NCBI RefSeq assembly: GCF_000002995.4
Contig: NW_025062479.1
Span: 2,935,721-2,999,720 of the forward strand
Length of the DNA stretch: 64,000 nt
Direction: 5' to 3'
From: Brugia malayi
Lineage: Eukaryota > Nematoda > Chromadorea > Rhabditida > Onchocercidae
Shown: positions 16,601 through 29,400 of the stretch, in pieces
Layout of the letters: each line of letters opens with the position of its first letter
Position numbering within the stretch: the stretch's first letter is position 1
Made by a program: the position numbers and the translations under genes
The notes under the pieces: generated by a model
Seen by the model: the letters and a program-made list of their open reading frames with translations, nothing else
Told to the model about the DNA's origin: nothing
Databases searched by the model: none

Positions 16601-17581
16601 TAAAAAGTGAGGAAGAGTAAGTACACAAAATAATTAGTGGTAATGCAAGATTCTTGCATATATTATGAATTAGATTGATCAAATTTACATTAAGTCTCTT
16701 TCTATATTGCTCATTTCGTATTATTCATTCTTTACTAATTGCTTATTACCATGAATACAGAGAAAAAAATAATCATTATTGAACCATGCAATTATAACGA
16801 TAGAGATTGACTTAGTAATCTAATTTGTTCGACTGTTTGTTTTCGAAATACATTTTAAGATATATGTTTGAACTTTTTTCAGTGTAAATTTGTGGAAATT
16901 TGAAAGAAAAACATTCAGAAACTTGAAAATATATTGAAAGAATTTTCGGTATTACTTGTTTTTTGTATTACTTTTAACATTTTAACATTGCTAAATCTTA
17001 ATTAATATTTTAGTAGAGTGAAAATTGATAATTTATCATAAATGTATTTTCATCATTTTTTTTTTGTCACATAACTACTATTCTGAATTAATTTAATAAC
17101 TTTAATGCTTTTTTAAAACAATTTCGTTACGAATCAAAGAATTCTTTCCTTTTTCAGTCAAATAAAATATTTTAAACCAAACATTCCATTACTTATAATT
17201 ATTTGATCTGAAAATTTATTTGATTTCAAAAAAAAAAAAAAAAAAGCTAGTTGACATATTTTGATCCCATTGTTTAATTTCAGTATATAGGTTAAGATAA
17301 TAATTTCACCTAAAAAAAAAAATTATCCAATGAATGGTTGGTTATACTTGATTAGTTAATTTCAACGAACGTTATGTTACCAATCGTTAAATCATTTTTA
17401 ATAATTCATAAATGAACGATTATGACTAATTTTAGGTTAAAAATAATCTATCTAAATTATTCATGTAAAAAATTAATTTGGATTTTATGCATTATATAGT
17501 TTTAGACACAGTACATTTCATGTTTTAGAATTCTTGTTCAATTTATAGGAATGAAATGAATCATACAAATGAATAACATAA
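1..17581. other. Gene-poor AT-rich left flank
   Basis: No multi-exon gene could be assembled here. The stretch is strongly AT-rich, with long A or T homopolymers (for example 4663-4691, 8257-8272, 13210-13230), trinucleotide AAT/ATT runs near 4240-4262 and 7050-7105, a CA-type microsatellite at 8629-8682 and purine-rich tracts near 890-910 and 8930-8960. Open frames are short, low in complexity and lack flanking splice sites with matching phases. One short segment at 1096-1159 looks exon-like and is listed under findings. The region may be intergenic, or a giant intron or the 5' flank of a gene outside the window. Confidence 0.55.
8629..8682. repeat. CA/CATA microsatellite
   Basis: Alternating CA dinucleotides, interspersed with CATA units, run through this segment and read as TG/TATG on the other strand. 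The low-complexity open frames on both strands here translate to His/Thr or Val/Cys repeats and are products of the repeat, not genes. Confidence 0.85.
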
Positions 17582-20346
17582 ATGAGTACCACTGTAACAT
17601 CATTGGAAATGCGCCTGCTCCACAGATGCGAGATTGCATTTGGCCAAAAAATACAATTGAGCGATTGTTTAAGTAACTTGGCAACATTAGTAGCATTCGA
17701 GAAGCAAGGAATACAACAATGTCCCGCGAATCTTTCATGTCTGTTATTTGTTCCTTTAAATTCTGTAATTTCTATTTGAAATACCATTTTCTATTAAATT
17801 TATCATATGAGATTTTTTTTTTTTTCTATTAACAATTAATGAGCAATGAAAAAAAAAAGTAAAATCATTTTGCATTATACAATGGTAGGGTTAAAATTGC
17901 ATTTGTTATTATTGAAATAAATGGGATTCAATAGAATTCATTCAACAATATTCTGAAAAAGAAACAAAATTCTCATAAGTCAATAAAATTACTAATTCAT
18001 AATCTTCACTGCCAACTTTCGTCACAAAGTTATACTTATTTATTTTTCCGTTATCAGGTAATTTGTATCCAAAAAATCAAAAACGAAATTTAAATTCCAA
18101 ATTTTATTTAAATTTTAGTCCCACAATATATTCATAACAGTGGTTATGACAGTGCTTGCGGTCGAGTGGAAAGGCAAATCAATCAATTCGTAATGCCAAT
18201 GCTGCAGTTATTATGTCTTTCCGGAAATATTCTAAATTTGCTCATCTATCGATTACCTTACTTTCAAGGCAGCACATCAGTTCATTTCCTGAAAGTAAAA
18301 GCTTACGCTAATTTGGTGTTCGTTGAATCCAGAGTTCTTGAGGTTAGTTTTCAGTGTTTTTTTTTTTTTTCAAAATAATACTGCAATAATTGAACTTTTA
18401 ACTTTTTGCTTTGCACAATTCCAATTCCCTCAAACTTTAAATATGCAAAATTTTGGCGATTAACTTTCTCACTTTTTAACTTTTCAAGTTTTTTTTTAAC
18501 GTTTCAAACTATTGTAAAAAGAATTTAAAACAATTTTTGCAAGGTGATACATGCGTGGAATGTGCATGCTAATCCTGCATTTGAAACATTTTATTGGTAC
18601 ACGAAACCATATGTCATTACAATGGCTAGCATAAGCGGTACAGTATCCACATGGTTCGTCATGTTTAATAATTCATATTCATTTTTCAAAGGATTAAATT
18701 TAGATTTCAAGTTAAAGTGACAGTCATACATAAAGACATTTATAGCAACATCCTGTGTTAGTATGAAACTATAATTAATATTAAACTACTAGTTATTTTT
18801 AATAGTTACATCCTTCTTTTTTTTTTTTTTTGAAATATTGAAGTCTGTTTTATAATTTGATTACATTGCAAAAAAATCTCAAATCTCAGTCCTACAATGT
18901 TTTCTTCAACAGCACCGTTACAAAAATATCAAACCGTTTAATTTCAGGATGACATTAGTGATAACAATTGAAACGGTGCTCTGTGTATTATTACCATTTT
19001 ATTTTCGTCAAATTTGCACAAAACGATTAAGTTTGATAATACTATTTTGCTTCGTGCTATGCAGCATTTTCTTGCATATACCATTTATATTCAGTCAAAC
19101 AGTTATCAGCAGCCCGATATTAAAGGAATTGGAAAATCGACAATATAATAGGTTCTTGAAAAAAAAATAAGGAGAAAAAAAATATTTCTATTTATATTTA
19201 ATTGTTTAATTGATCTATTCTAATCCATTTCATATATCATTTTAATCAAACTGAAAATTTTTATCAGATGCTATTGGATCACAAATCAATATTTTATGGA
19301 AACGTATAGGGAACCATTTTATGAGTACATACAAAAAACATATTATTGGTTGCAAATAACACTATCTATTCTTATCCCAAATATTGCTATGCTGATATGC
19401 TCTGTATTAATCGTCGCGCAATTTAGTTTCAAGGTATTTTTACATAAGCATTTCATACATTATGTTTATTAATACACTGTAGATTACATACCGTAAACTA
19501 CACACCGTACTACAAACTATAGTCAAATCAGTCATTTTTCATTTATTCGATGTGAAACGAATTATACACTAATATGTAAATTAAATTTTCGAGTATACAA
19601 AAGTGATGCATGGAAAATTATTAATTAGTGTTCCAGAATCACAACGAATCATTTAGTCAACGACGAAAATGTGTGATTAGGATGACAGTTGCGACAACAC
19701 TGTCACATCTTTTACTGGAAGGACCGGCACTATTAACATTTGCTGCTGTTGCAAGAAAAGGTTATTTGCATAGTTTAAATTTCTGGAAGAAGGAAAGGTT
19801 TCCTAATCGTTAATTTACATATCAATAAATTTACGAAATGTTACTCATAATTCGAATTTTTATCCTTTTTTTTTTTCTCCATTTGAAATATTAAAATTAA
19901 CAATTTTAAAATTCACTTTATTCTAAAAAAAAAAAAAGTTTAGATTTTGAAAAGTATTTTCAATGAAAATAAAATTCAAAATTAACATGTGCTAAACAAT
20001 TGAAGAGTTGTTAAAATAATTAATAATAGGAATTGTTGTATTTGTTCAAAAATAAATCTTTTCTTTTATAGGTGCGAATAGTTCAGATCATGGCAATAAT
20101 ATTTGTATATTAGCACATGGTAATAATTTACTATCAGTAATTAATGCTGCAACGCCATTTTTTGTGTTTCTTGCATTTAACGAGCAATTCCGTCGTATGT
20201 CATTAGTATTCATACAAGTTCACTTCGTACCACGACGATTTATGAAGAAAACATCGGTGCCACCGCATAAGCTACATGGTATTAGTTCATCCGTAAAACT
20301 GATCAATAATGCCAGTTCATTTCCAAGCAATTATACACATTTGTAG
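17582..20346 (+). CDS. Rhodopsin-like seven-transmembrane GPCR, peptide-receptor-like
   Basis: Seven exons join in phase: 17582-17672, 18119-18342, 18544-18653, 18948-19151, 19268-19433, 19637-19760 and 20072-20346, giving 397 residues. Seven hydrophobic segments are visible: TM1 about 53-74 with the class A GN pair at 66-67, TM2 86-106, TM3 122-150, TM4 165-187, TM5 236-262, TM6 281-303 and TM7 318-345. The canonical DRY at the end of TM3 is replaced by IETVL (149-153), and TM7 ends TPFFVFLAFN instead of NPxxY. This pattern fits divergent nematode FMRFamide/peptide receptors or chemoreceptors. It should sit in the plasma membrane of a neuron or target cell; the ligand is unknown. The first exon is the least certain: it was chosen because its donor (phase 1) matches the next acceptor. 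An AATAAA lies directly after the stop, at 20347-20352. Confidence 0.8.
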
Positions 20347-21876
20347 AATAAATAATACATACATCTTTACCCTTTATTAAATGCGCTTTTTTTTTTTTTT
20401 TTTTTTTTATTCATTTACTAAAAAAGACATTATTTGTATAGTAATTATAATTGATTTGCCTTTCAGTTTGTTTATTCATTTATTTTTTCAAATTGTAAGT
20501 AAAAATTCCATTATTTATTACTTTTACGAAGTTCGTATTTTGTTACTTTGCAATGGAAAAAATGAGGCAATAAGTAAAAGAATAATAAATTATTCTTAAA
20601 GAACTATTTCAGCATATAACATAATGTGTCATAGTAACTGAGTGAACAAAATAAAAAAGAGAAGAGAATTTTTTATATTTTTTTGAAAGCAATTTCCTTA
20701 GCAGCAATTGTCATTCGTTTTCTCTTTCTTTTTCAAAATTTCATTATTTCGCCGTTTGATTATCTTTTCTTTGATCTACTAATAGGAATTCTTTTTTCTT
20801 CTTTTTTTTTTTTCTTGACATCTTCATTTTAATGGAATCAATTAGTTCAACAAAAGATCATTTGTTTATTTTTGTTTGTTCTTCGTATTTGTTACATTCA
20901 TATAAACAGCTTTTGATCTCATCGCTCATGATTACCCCATATCTACTTTTTTTTTTTTCTTTTTGTAGCTTTTTACATATCTATTCTACGGTTAGTAGGA
21001 ATGACAAAATTCTTACATGACAAAATCAATAGATTCAATTCAATTTGTATTTTTAGATTTTTGGTATAAATTTACTTAATACATCCAAGCATGTTACAAA
21101 AAACTTCATGCAAAAATTATTATGGCATAAAAGATTGCATAGATTATAACTATGCATCTTAAGGCACTAAATGAATTTGTCAAATTACTTTGATATAGTT
21201 TATATAGGACAGAAAATTTCTGTTATTAATAGGAATCATTACAAATATAGATATAAATGCTTATGCATAAATCGATGCTTATTTCTATACTTTCTCATAC
21301 TTCTATTATTTCTTTTTCTATCTAAATTGTTAAAATTCTTGTTCTATAATAGTTGTTGCACTATAGCATAGAAGTTATTCTTTAATAAACAAAAAAAAAA
21401 AGAATGAACTGCTATTAGTGTGATCAAAATAATCAAAAAAAAAAAAAAAAAATGATTCTCACTTGATAAATGGACAATTGCTAAATTAACTCAGGATAAT
21501 ATTGTTGCAAAACTAACTAATGATAAATGTTGAACAAATCTTTAATCGTTAATAATTATATTATTAAAAATGAATGAACAAAATTAAAATATAAAAAGCA
21601 CCAGACAAAGTTAGTGATAAAGCAATGATCAGATGAATTCATCACATTAACTTAACTTAAAAATTAGTTTAATCTTACTACTTCTCTTTTAGACCTCAAA
21701 AAAAATTTTTTTCTTTTTAATATTTTTTGACGAAACTATATTTGAAAATATTGTCTCCTATCATTCATATACCTCTTACTATATAGTGAATTTTATTTTT
21801 CATGGAAATAATAGGCAACACATAGACTATATGCATTAAGCATAAATCATATTTGATAGTAATTTAATGTTTCCAC
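20347..21876. other. Intergenic spacer between GPCR and cyanase
   Basis: The 3' ends of the GPCR (+) and the cyanase (-) face each other across this 1.5 kb. It holds T-rich runs (20386-20408, 20805-20816), A-rich runs near 21391-21402 and 21434-21451, and scattered short frames in low-complexity sequence. A candidate polyadenylation signal for the GPCR sits at its left edge. No exon was recognised. Confidence 0.6.
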
Positions 21877-23147
21877 TCAAAACTCTTTATAAGGCAAGAA
21901 TTTGCCCGATAATACAAGTGATACCCGATCACCTTGTTCATTTTTTTCACGTGCAACAGTTAGGTTAAAATCAATTGCACTCATTATACCATCACCAAAT
22001 TCCTCCACAATTAGCTCCTTAATTGTAGGTCCATACACTGCTATCACCTTAATATTTTATCAGAAATTAATTTTATCATATGATCATTTAATTCTTTCTT
22101 TCTGTCATACTACAAAAAATCTTTAACTTCTACTACTTCTCATATAGATTTCCCTATTAAAATTAACAGGGTATGTACTGATATAAGAATGACCCATTAA
22201 GCATTTATCAGAATGATAATGAAATTTCGTTCAAATCACTTCTCTTAGTACCTCCCAGTCTCCTCTAGCAATAACATATGGAATGGCCAAAATTTTTTTT
22301 TCCTTTATAAGTAAATAAATTTGTGAGTAAAGAAGTAAGTATATTTTGTTAGGAAAAATGTGAAATAACCTCATGTAATCGATAAAGAATTGGATCGGAG
22401 GGAATTCCCGGTGTCCCCTTCTGAGGAACTGTTTGAAGCCATAAGAGAGCACTTTCCGGCAAATCAAATATCTCGGCAACTTTTTCTGCCTGTTCCTTCG
22501 ACATGACCATTTGACCTAAGCATGCTGCAGTTGTCCATTCTTTGCTTTTGCCAATTTTCTCCGCTACTGATTTCCATGTGACACCTTTTTGAACTTTTGT
22601 TGCCAAAATAAGATTTGTTACGTCCTGTCGAGATTTCATCACTTCGACAGAGATAATTCTAGAAAATATGGAAAATACCACTTAAATAAAAAGGAAGACA
22701 ATATATTTGTAAGCTGAAATTTACGCTTAAGGCCAAATTGATTCTGAACTGCGCTTATAAAAACTGCATTACTATTTGAAATTTTTTAAGTACTTCACCT
22801 ATCGTTTGGTGCTACCCAGATTGAAATTTCTAGTGTCAATTTAAAAAATAGAGTTTTTGGATGAAAAATCATTTTTGCTATGTTAAAAATTAAAACTGAC
22901 GAATAATCATCGTATATTTTCACGTAATTGCAAGCAAAATAAATGATTAAGTAAAAATCATTCAAATTTTTTTTTTTTTTTTACACAGCTATAATAAAAA
23001 CTAAATTCAAAAAGCGAAAACGCAAAACAAAAACTGATAATAATAATGAAAGTGAAACAAATATATGGATAATAAATAGCATACTAAATACTCAAGTGAA
23101 ATCAATTACCCGGATCCTTCCAGAACATTTGCAATGCTACGTCTCAT
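21877..23147 (-). CDS. cynS: Cyanate hydratase (cyanase)
   Basis: Cyanase converts cyanate and bicarbonate to ammonia and carbon dioxide (via carbamate), detoxifying cyanate in the cytosol; the known enzyme is a homodecamer. Three exons on the minus strand, 23147-23110, 22658-22370 and 22047-21877, join in phase to 165 residues; bacterial CynS has 156. The N-terminal helical domain (about 20-95) contains WTTAACLGQ, matching the CynS VTAALLGQ region. The C-terminal catalytic domain carries YRLHE (105-109) and FGDGIMSAIDF (126-136). The catalytic triad is therefore complete: Arg106, Glu109 and Ser132. The protein ends KFLPYKEF, as expected. There is no signal peptide. Introns with standard GT/AG ends show that this is a nuclear gene, not bacterial contamination. 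The start at 23147 follows from the phase of exon 1 and the lack of upstream coding sequence. Old horizontal acquisition is an inference from the family's patchy distribution in animals. Confidence 0.94.
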
Positions 23148-23543
23148 TCTTTTAGCAAAGTTGATGTGAAATTTAATGGGTGACGATTTAGCAACAGGGA
23201 ACAATAAGCAGAGCAGAGAGGAAGCGCTAGAGTAAAATGAAATTCACAAATGAGCAATTTTTGTGAGATGGATTGGATATATTTTAAAAGAGCAAGATAT
23301 TTTTGTGTAAAGTAAAAGGAGATTGAAAGGAAATGAATTTTAAGAAGTTGTTTGCTACTGATTGAAATGTTTTTGAAAATTTTTTTTTTTTCTTATAATT
23401 CGAATTTTGAAATGATAACTAATATTGACAATAATAATGCTAGTTGAGATTAGAAATGAAAGGTAATGAAAATAATATGTGATGTAAGCAAAATTTAAAA
23501 TAACAATAATAAGTTATTGTCGATGCTTTCTTGTTAAATCATC

Positions 23544-23611
23544 AAAAAAAAAAAAAAAAGGAAAAGGGAAAAGGAAAAGGAAAAAGGAAAAAAAGAAAAA
23601 AGAAAAGAAAC
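23544..23611. repeat. Polypurine tract
   Basis: An uninterrupted run of A and G containing GGAAAA-type units, about 70 bases long. Long polypurine runs are common in this window, but this is among the most regular. No coding potential. Confidence 0.8.
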
Positions 23612-23774
23612 ATTAATGGTGAAAAGAGAAGATTGTTAATCATTTAGAAATATTTAAAAAAATAAATCATTTCTGCTTTAGGTTCTATTAATCTTCGCTG
23701 TTTTTATTTAAAAGAGTAATTAAGGAAGCATCAAAATAACAAACATAAATAACATTCATTACTAAAATGTTCCC

Positions 23775-23800
23775 AAGAAACGGATTTATATCCGTTTCTT
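23775..23800. repeat. Perfect 11-bp stem-loop
   Basis: AAGAAACGGAT at 23775-23785 is followed by a 4-base loop and its exact reverse complement at 23790-23800. It lies about 630 bp upstream of the cyanase start codon. Function unknown; it may be a chance palindrome. Confidence 0.7.
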
Positions 23801-24296
23801 TCGTACCACTGCCACATCACTGAATGTAATAAAAAGAAAATCAACTCATTTCTATTCCTGAGTGGCAAATTAATTTTTCAAAAAATAATAAACTGCTCAT
23901 TATGCCATATGATTGATTTCATTTAAAAAAAAACGAAAACACTTAATACTTTTCCCAGTTATTAAAGCTGAAATTCATTATTGATAGGAAAAAAGTAAAG
24001 GATGCAAACATTTTACGATTTCTCATTAAGAAATTTCAATGGATAAGTCTTTAATATCTTATACGAAGTGCATTTGCGTGAGAAGTTAATAAGTGATATT
24101 TACCTGATATTGCTACTACTACTACTACTACAAAGATATTAAATGCATTATTAAAATTAAAATAACAGCTAGAAATCATGTTATGGATTAGTGAATAAGA
24201 ATTGAATGATAGAGAAAATGAATTTTTTTTTCAAAAGGGTTAACTTTAACAATTGAACATACATCAAATGATCAAATCTAATATTTACTTGAATAC

Positions 24297-24340
24297 GCAT
24301 CTAAGTCATCTAAGTCAAGCATCTAAGTCATCTAAGTCAA
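24297..24340. repeat. 22-bp exact tandem duplication
   Basis: A 22-base unit (24297-24318), itself containing two copies of CATCTAAGT, is repeated exactly at 24319-24340, giving four CATCTAAGT motifs in a row. It lies in the divergent cyanase/calumenin spacer. Confidence 0.85.
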
Positions 24341-24741
24341 ATACTCACTTGATACTCTTAAGTGAGATACACACTTGAAAACGTCAAATGACTAAATTTT
24401 TTCTTAGTCTGAACGCATCAGATGATTAAATGTAAAAAAAAATTTTGATAAGTAAGAATACATGCAACAAATCAATCTACCAGAGCTTTTTCATCTGAAC
24501 GCATATGATTCATCTTTTAAAGCAAAATAACGTAAGTGTATAACTTAAGAGTTATAGTTAGGTTTTTGTTAGGTGTAAAATGACTTGCTTGATTACTGTT
24601 CTTCGATTTCTTTACATCAAATATTTTCTTTTTTTTCGTCTTTTTGTCCTTCTGCAATTTTCAGATTGCACTATTCTTCTTTTCCTCTGAAAAATTGTTT
24701 TCATATTTGACAGATTTTGTTTCAATTTACAAAGATTAAAC

Positions 24742-24776
<35 letters not shown>

Positions 24777-24967
24777 CACCTTTAAACAAGTAAACTAACA
24801 AACGATATATGATAAAGTAACACCTGAACAAACAGAACTAAAAGGTAAATTTCGAAAGTTTCTTAAATTTTATTTTATAACTGACATTTTGCATTTAAAA
24901 GGAATATTCAGAATTTATCACATGCATACATGTCTGCGCGTATGTTTCTGTTGTCCGTGTATGTCTT

Positions 24968-24995
24968 TATATATATATATTTATGCATGTGTTAC

Positions 24996-25031
<36 letters not shown>

Positions 25032-25091
25032 GCATGTGTTACCTTTGTCCTTACATATGTGTGCGTGTATGTGTATGTGTATGTGTATGTG
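24968..25091. repeat. TA and TG microsatellite with duplicated flank
   Basis: Two blocks of (TA)n are each followed by the same segment TTTATGCATGTGTTACCTTT, and a GTGTAT run closes the array. The layout suggests slippage plus a duplication of one TA-plus-flank unit. The hydrophobic Tyr/Ile/Cys frames that read through it are artefacts. Confidence 0.85.
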
Positions 25092-26496
25092 ATGTGTGTC
25101 ATACTAGTAATCATTAATGATGAAGTCACATGCGTAAAATTTTGATTTTTTGCAAAACAAATTGCGAAAAAAAAGAAAAAAATAGGTCTATTAAAACTTT
25201 CAAGTACTTTCTTTCTAATTTATTTCAAATTGACATACACAAAAAAGAAAATAAAAAGAAAAAAACGAGAAATATTAATATTTTCTCAACTACTGACAAC
25301 TTCTATAGCTTTTGTTACTAATAATGAAATGATGATTTAAATTCGAAATGAGCAAAAAATTTTAATCACTTAGAAAATAATGCTGATAGTTGTAGGCCAA
25401 TGTAATGCTATCTAGAAATGCAAGCCTTATCAACGTAGTACTGATCCAACTTCTAATTATTCATCTGAGATGCTGAGTTATTTCATATCGGCCCGGCACT
25501 TTGCGGAATGTTGCATTTTTGTTAGTGGATGAGCTGGAGCTTTTTACACTTTCTCCCTTCTCTTTACTTGTTTCTAACATTGTATTTAGTACGATGGTAG
25601 TGATAATAATGTTGATAATGATAGCGATGATGATGGTAGGACCTGCATTAAACTTTTAAAGATTGTAATATTTGTTGGTACATGCTAAAAATTCGGTAGT
25701 CCACTTCGTGTCATTATGTACGATGTCTTTTCATTTCTCCTCCCATCATCATTTCCGTCTACCTTCAAATGACACTTTCTTTTTAACCCTTACATACTCA
25801 CTCATCACCGATCTCCGTGTAAGTTTTGTGTCAATGAATGCATGACATATCTTTGTTCCGTCATCTCGCAACATTTTCGCTGTTTTATACTATCGTTTAA
25901 AGACATAAATGGAGCTGCTTAAATGCATAGAGAGTAAGTAAGCTTAATTAGCGTTATGGTTGGGCTATTTCGAATGTATTGCAGTAATGTTCATAAGTGT
26001 GTGACGTAGTAGTCGAAGTTAACTGAGATCTCGTGCTTGATTCTTGTATGCAATAAGTGCTGTTGTTACGCATTAAGTAGTTCTGTATGTTCTATAAGTG
26101 TTTGTTACACGTGAAATGTTGTGCATAGTTTTCACAAAGCTGGCAGGCTACTTTAATTACGCTATTTTCAGGCTGTTTAGCATGTATTAATGTATATATA
26201 AATATTATTCCTCATTAGATTTGTCGTCACAAAGGAATCGTCACTGCAGAAACGTCTTTCCCAAAAAAGGTTACTTTACTTGCCTTCCAAAAATAATGTC
26301 TTTATGAAAATATTGATGTTGTCATAGACGTGCTGTAGAACAGGTGGCGTAGTCTTCTAGAATTAGTCAGACTAAAACCACTGCTCATTTTTCACTTATT
26401 TTCAGAAAATTACCGTTCTATTACTACTAGTTTACTTATCGCGACAAGTTAAGTCTACTGATTTCGTGTCCTTTTGCTTATTTATAATCGCTTAAC

Positions 26497-29400
26497 ATGG
26501 GTTTATGGTTTGTGTTTGGTGCAGTTTTTGCACTTGCAAGAGCAGAACAAGTCGATCCACTCACTGATAAGGATCATTTCAAGGTTTTTTTTTCTGCCAT
26601 TTTGTTTTTACGCTTATAGTTTCCTCACTTTCAAGGTCACTTCTGAGTTGATACACGTGCTTGTTAAGCTACAATTCTCTTTAATTTGGTCTTCTTCAAA
26701 GTCATTATGATTTTAAGGCTGGTGGACATGATAGCAGATTTGACCATGAGGCATTTCTCGGTAAAGATACTGCTGAATCAAAGGATGTCGTAAGCAAAGA
26801 ACGTCTTGCGTAAGTATTTGATAACCGTTACTATTGGGACATATAGATTTGTTTGAAGATTTTGTGTATTACACTCGCAATGATAAAAGCGTATTGAGGA
26901 TAGTCGAAAAACGGAGATATACAATGCCAGTTATATGACGTTTACTCAGATCTGTTTTTAGAAATATAACATGTCATTCACTCATTCATGGCTTGATCTG
27001 ACGAATGATGATTTATCAAGGAGTATTGACTTATGCTTGCTACCACAAACGCATCGGTGGCTGAAAACACCAATGCGGGATAGGCAAGTCCTGTTGTAAA
27101 AAACACGGCGGAAGGTTACACTGGGTGGTGCTAACAGCGGATTGATTTTAATACGTTGTTTTTTTCCAAAAGGCAAATCCTACGCTCGTTCTCAAATACA
27201 GTAGCAACGCTACGAACACGGTGTTGTTGCTGTTACATTTCGAGAAATAGAAAGATGACAAGAGGACATCATAATCGCTGCAAGATCTTCCATACGCCTG
27301 TTTTGCTCATGGTGATAAATGCTTTGCTTGTCATCTGAGCTGAGAAGAGAGTGGTGAACCTGATATGTTGGTCTACACGCTATCCACGCTTTCTCAGTTC
27401 TTTGTGTTCGTTGAAATTTTGTGCTAGATTGACCCACAACTTGTTCTGTTGTCTTCCGAAACATGATGAACATGAGCTTTCAAGAAGAGAACCTAGATCA
27501 GTGGATTATTTTCATCGAATGAATTTTTGGATTTCATTGATGAGTACCCTAAATATTCTACGAAAGACTGCTGGAATGCTGATTTTTGAAAGTCATAGTG
27601 CTGCATAGGAGGGGTCTGTGGGCTGATCTACAAATCTGGTTTGAAGGTTAGTCTGGAGGTCGTCTCTTAGTGTAGCAATTACGAGATTGCTAACTTTGAG
27701 CTTTTCTCATGGAGTGTCACCTCTTTTAGGTTTGGCCTGAAAGTTGAATTTGCTTGCATCTTGGATGCACTAAGATGTAGTAATCAGGTACCAGTGTTTT
27801 ATCGAGGATGAATTCAGGTTGTTTTTAAGTTGTCTTTTTGTTGAAAGATGCTGTTTGTGATCGTGAGCTGCTGTTTTGCGTAGAACTCTAGTAGGACGGG
27901 CCATTGTCGAAACCAATTTCCAGCACCATGTTTGCTTAATAGCCCTCCTCACGGCAGATATCAGTGTAGAATTTTTTCTCTGCTAGGTATGCTTAAAGAG
28001 ATGGAGCACATAGCTGAAAAAGATAAGTATGTTGCTTATTGTGTAGGAGGCATAAGGAGACAATACGATCAGAATGAGCTGTTGACAAGTTTATAAGTTT
28101 GTATACGATCGAGTTCTTGATTATGAAGCCGAGTGTCTAGTGGGTTTTCTTCTGGTTTACCTAAGCAGAGCAGTGGTATCATTTCCTTTGAGACTGCTTT
28201 CTTCATGTAAGCGAGTTTTACTGAAGGAAACAGTGTCGGTATGGATTCATGCCAGTAGTAGAATGACGCTCGAGGCGTCCACTCTCCGCAGTATCAAACA
28301 TAATTCTGATGTTCCAATATGTCAGAGTCGGTCAGAACACATCTGTGGAGACAAATATATGCCGTTGTTTCTTATTTTGGTTAAATGACAGCAGAAAAAG
28401 CTCGCTAACTACAACAGTTAGCCAATCGGATAAAATGTGGAAATGAGCTTTAGTTATGTTATATTTTCCATGTTCATGGAGCAGTTAGGGCTGTCCTTGA
28501 AAAAAGTCTGGTCATCAACAAGACCATTTCCGGGGGTAGTCTCGAGCGACCAAAGTCTTGACTCGCCTGCATGCAGGGTTGGGTCTGCAGCCTTCAGTAC
28601 ACCTTACATCTGCTATTTAGCCCCTCACCATTGCTGTAGGGACTTGTGAAAACGAGATATCTTTCCAACTCGCATAGCGGTCTTTACGAGCTCAGTATGC
28701 ACGGAATTACTACCATCTTTTACATCTGATTTCATCTGTTAGGCCAAGCAAGCTTGGATTGTGGTAGCGACATTTTCAAGTGTAAGTGTGCTCGTAGATG
28801 ACTGACGAGTGGCCGGGATAAAGTCAGACCTATCCTTCAAGGATGATTGTGTAAAGCCATTGAGCCCATTTTACATACAGACACTTTGTCTGATCCTTCA
28901 ATTGAAACCTGTTCCGCCTGGGAAGTCTTATTGGAGGCATATGCTACCTCCAACTATGGCTCGCAACTTCACAAGAGCACGCAAACTCCTTTCCTATGAC
29001 AGGACTGTTGCGGGAACATAACATGCATATAAATATTAAGTAGCATGTTGAGCAGTCTGACTCAAATTACCTTAGTAAGTATATGAAATTTTGCAACTTG
29101 TAATAAAACTGAAGTTTCCAGGAAATTAGTTGCGAAAATGGATATAGATGGTGATGGCTTCTTGGAAGAATCTGAATTAAAAGATCACATTGACTTTATG
29201 CAAAAGCGATATGTTAATAACGATGTTGATCGGACATGGAAAAATTATAATGTAGAGAAAGTTAAGGATGGAAAAATCTCATGGAAGGATTACATGTGAG
29301 TTGATGTTAGTCCTTGCAAGGTGCAATTCTGTCACTGTCGTAGTTGAGACTTAATGAAATAAAATGTTGAATTTTTAGAGAAATGGTTTATGGAACAGTG

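Larger units (their letters stand above)
23148..26496. other. Shared 5' region between cyanase and calumenin
   Basis: Cyanase (-) and calumenin (+) are divergent, so this 3.3 kb holds both upstream regions. Visible elements are a polypurine tract at 23544-23611, an 11-bp stem-loop at 23775-23800, an exact 22-bp tandem duplication at 24297-24340, T and A homopolymers at 24741-24777, and a TA/TG microsatellite at 24968-25091. From about 25.4 kb to the calumenin start the sequence becomes less monotonous, consistent with a 5' UTR or promoter, but no specific element can be assigned. Confidence 0.5.
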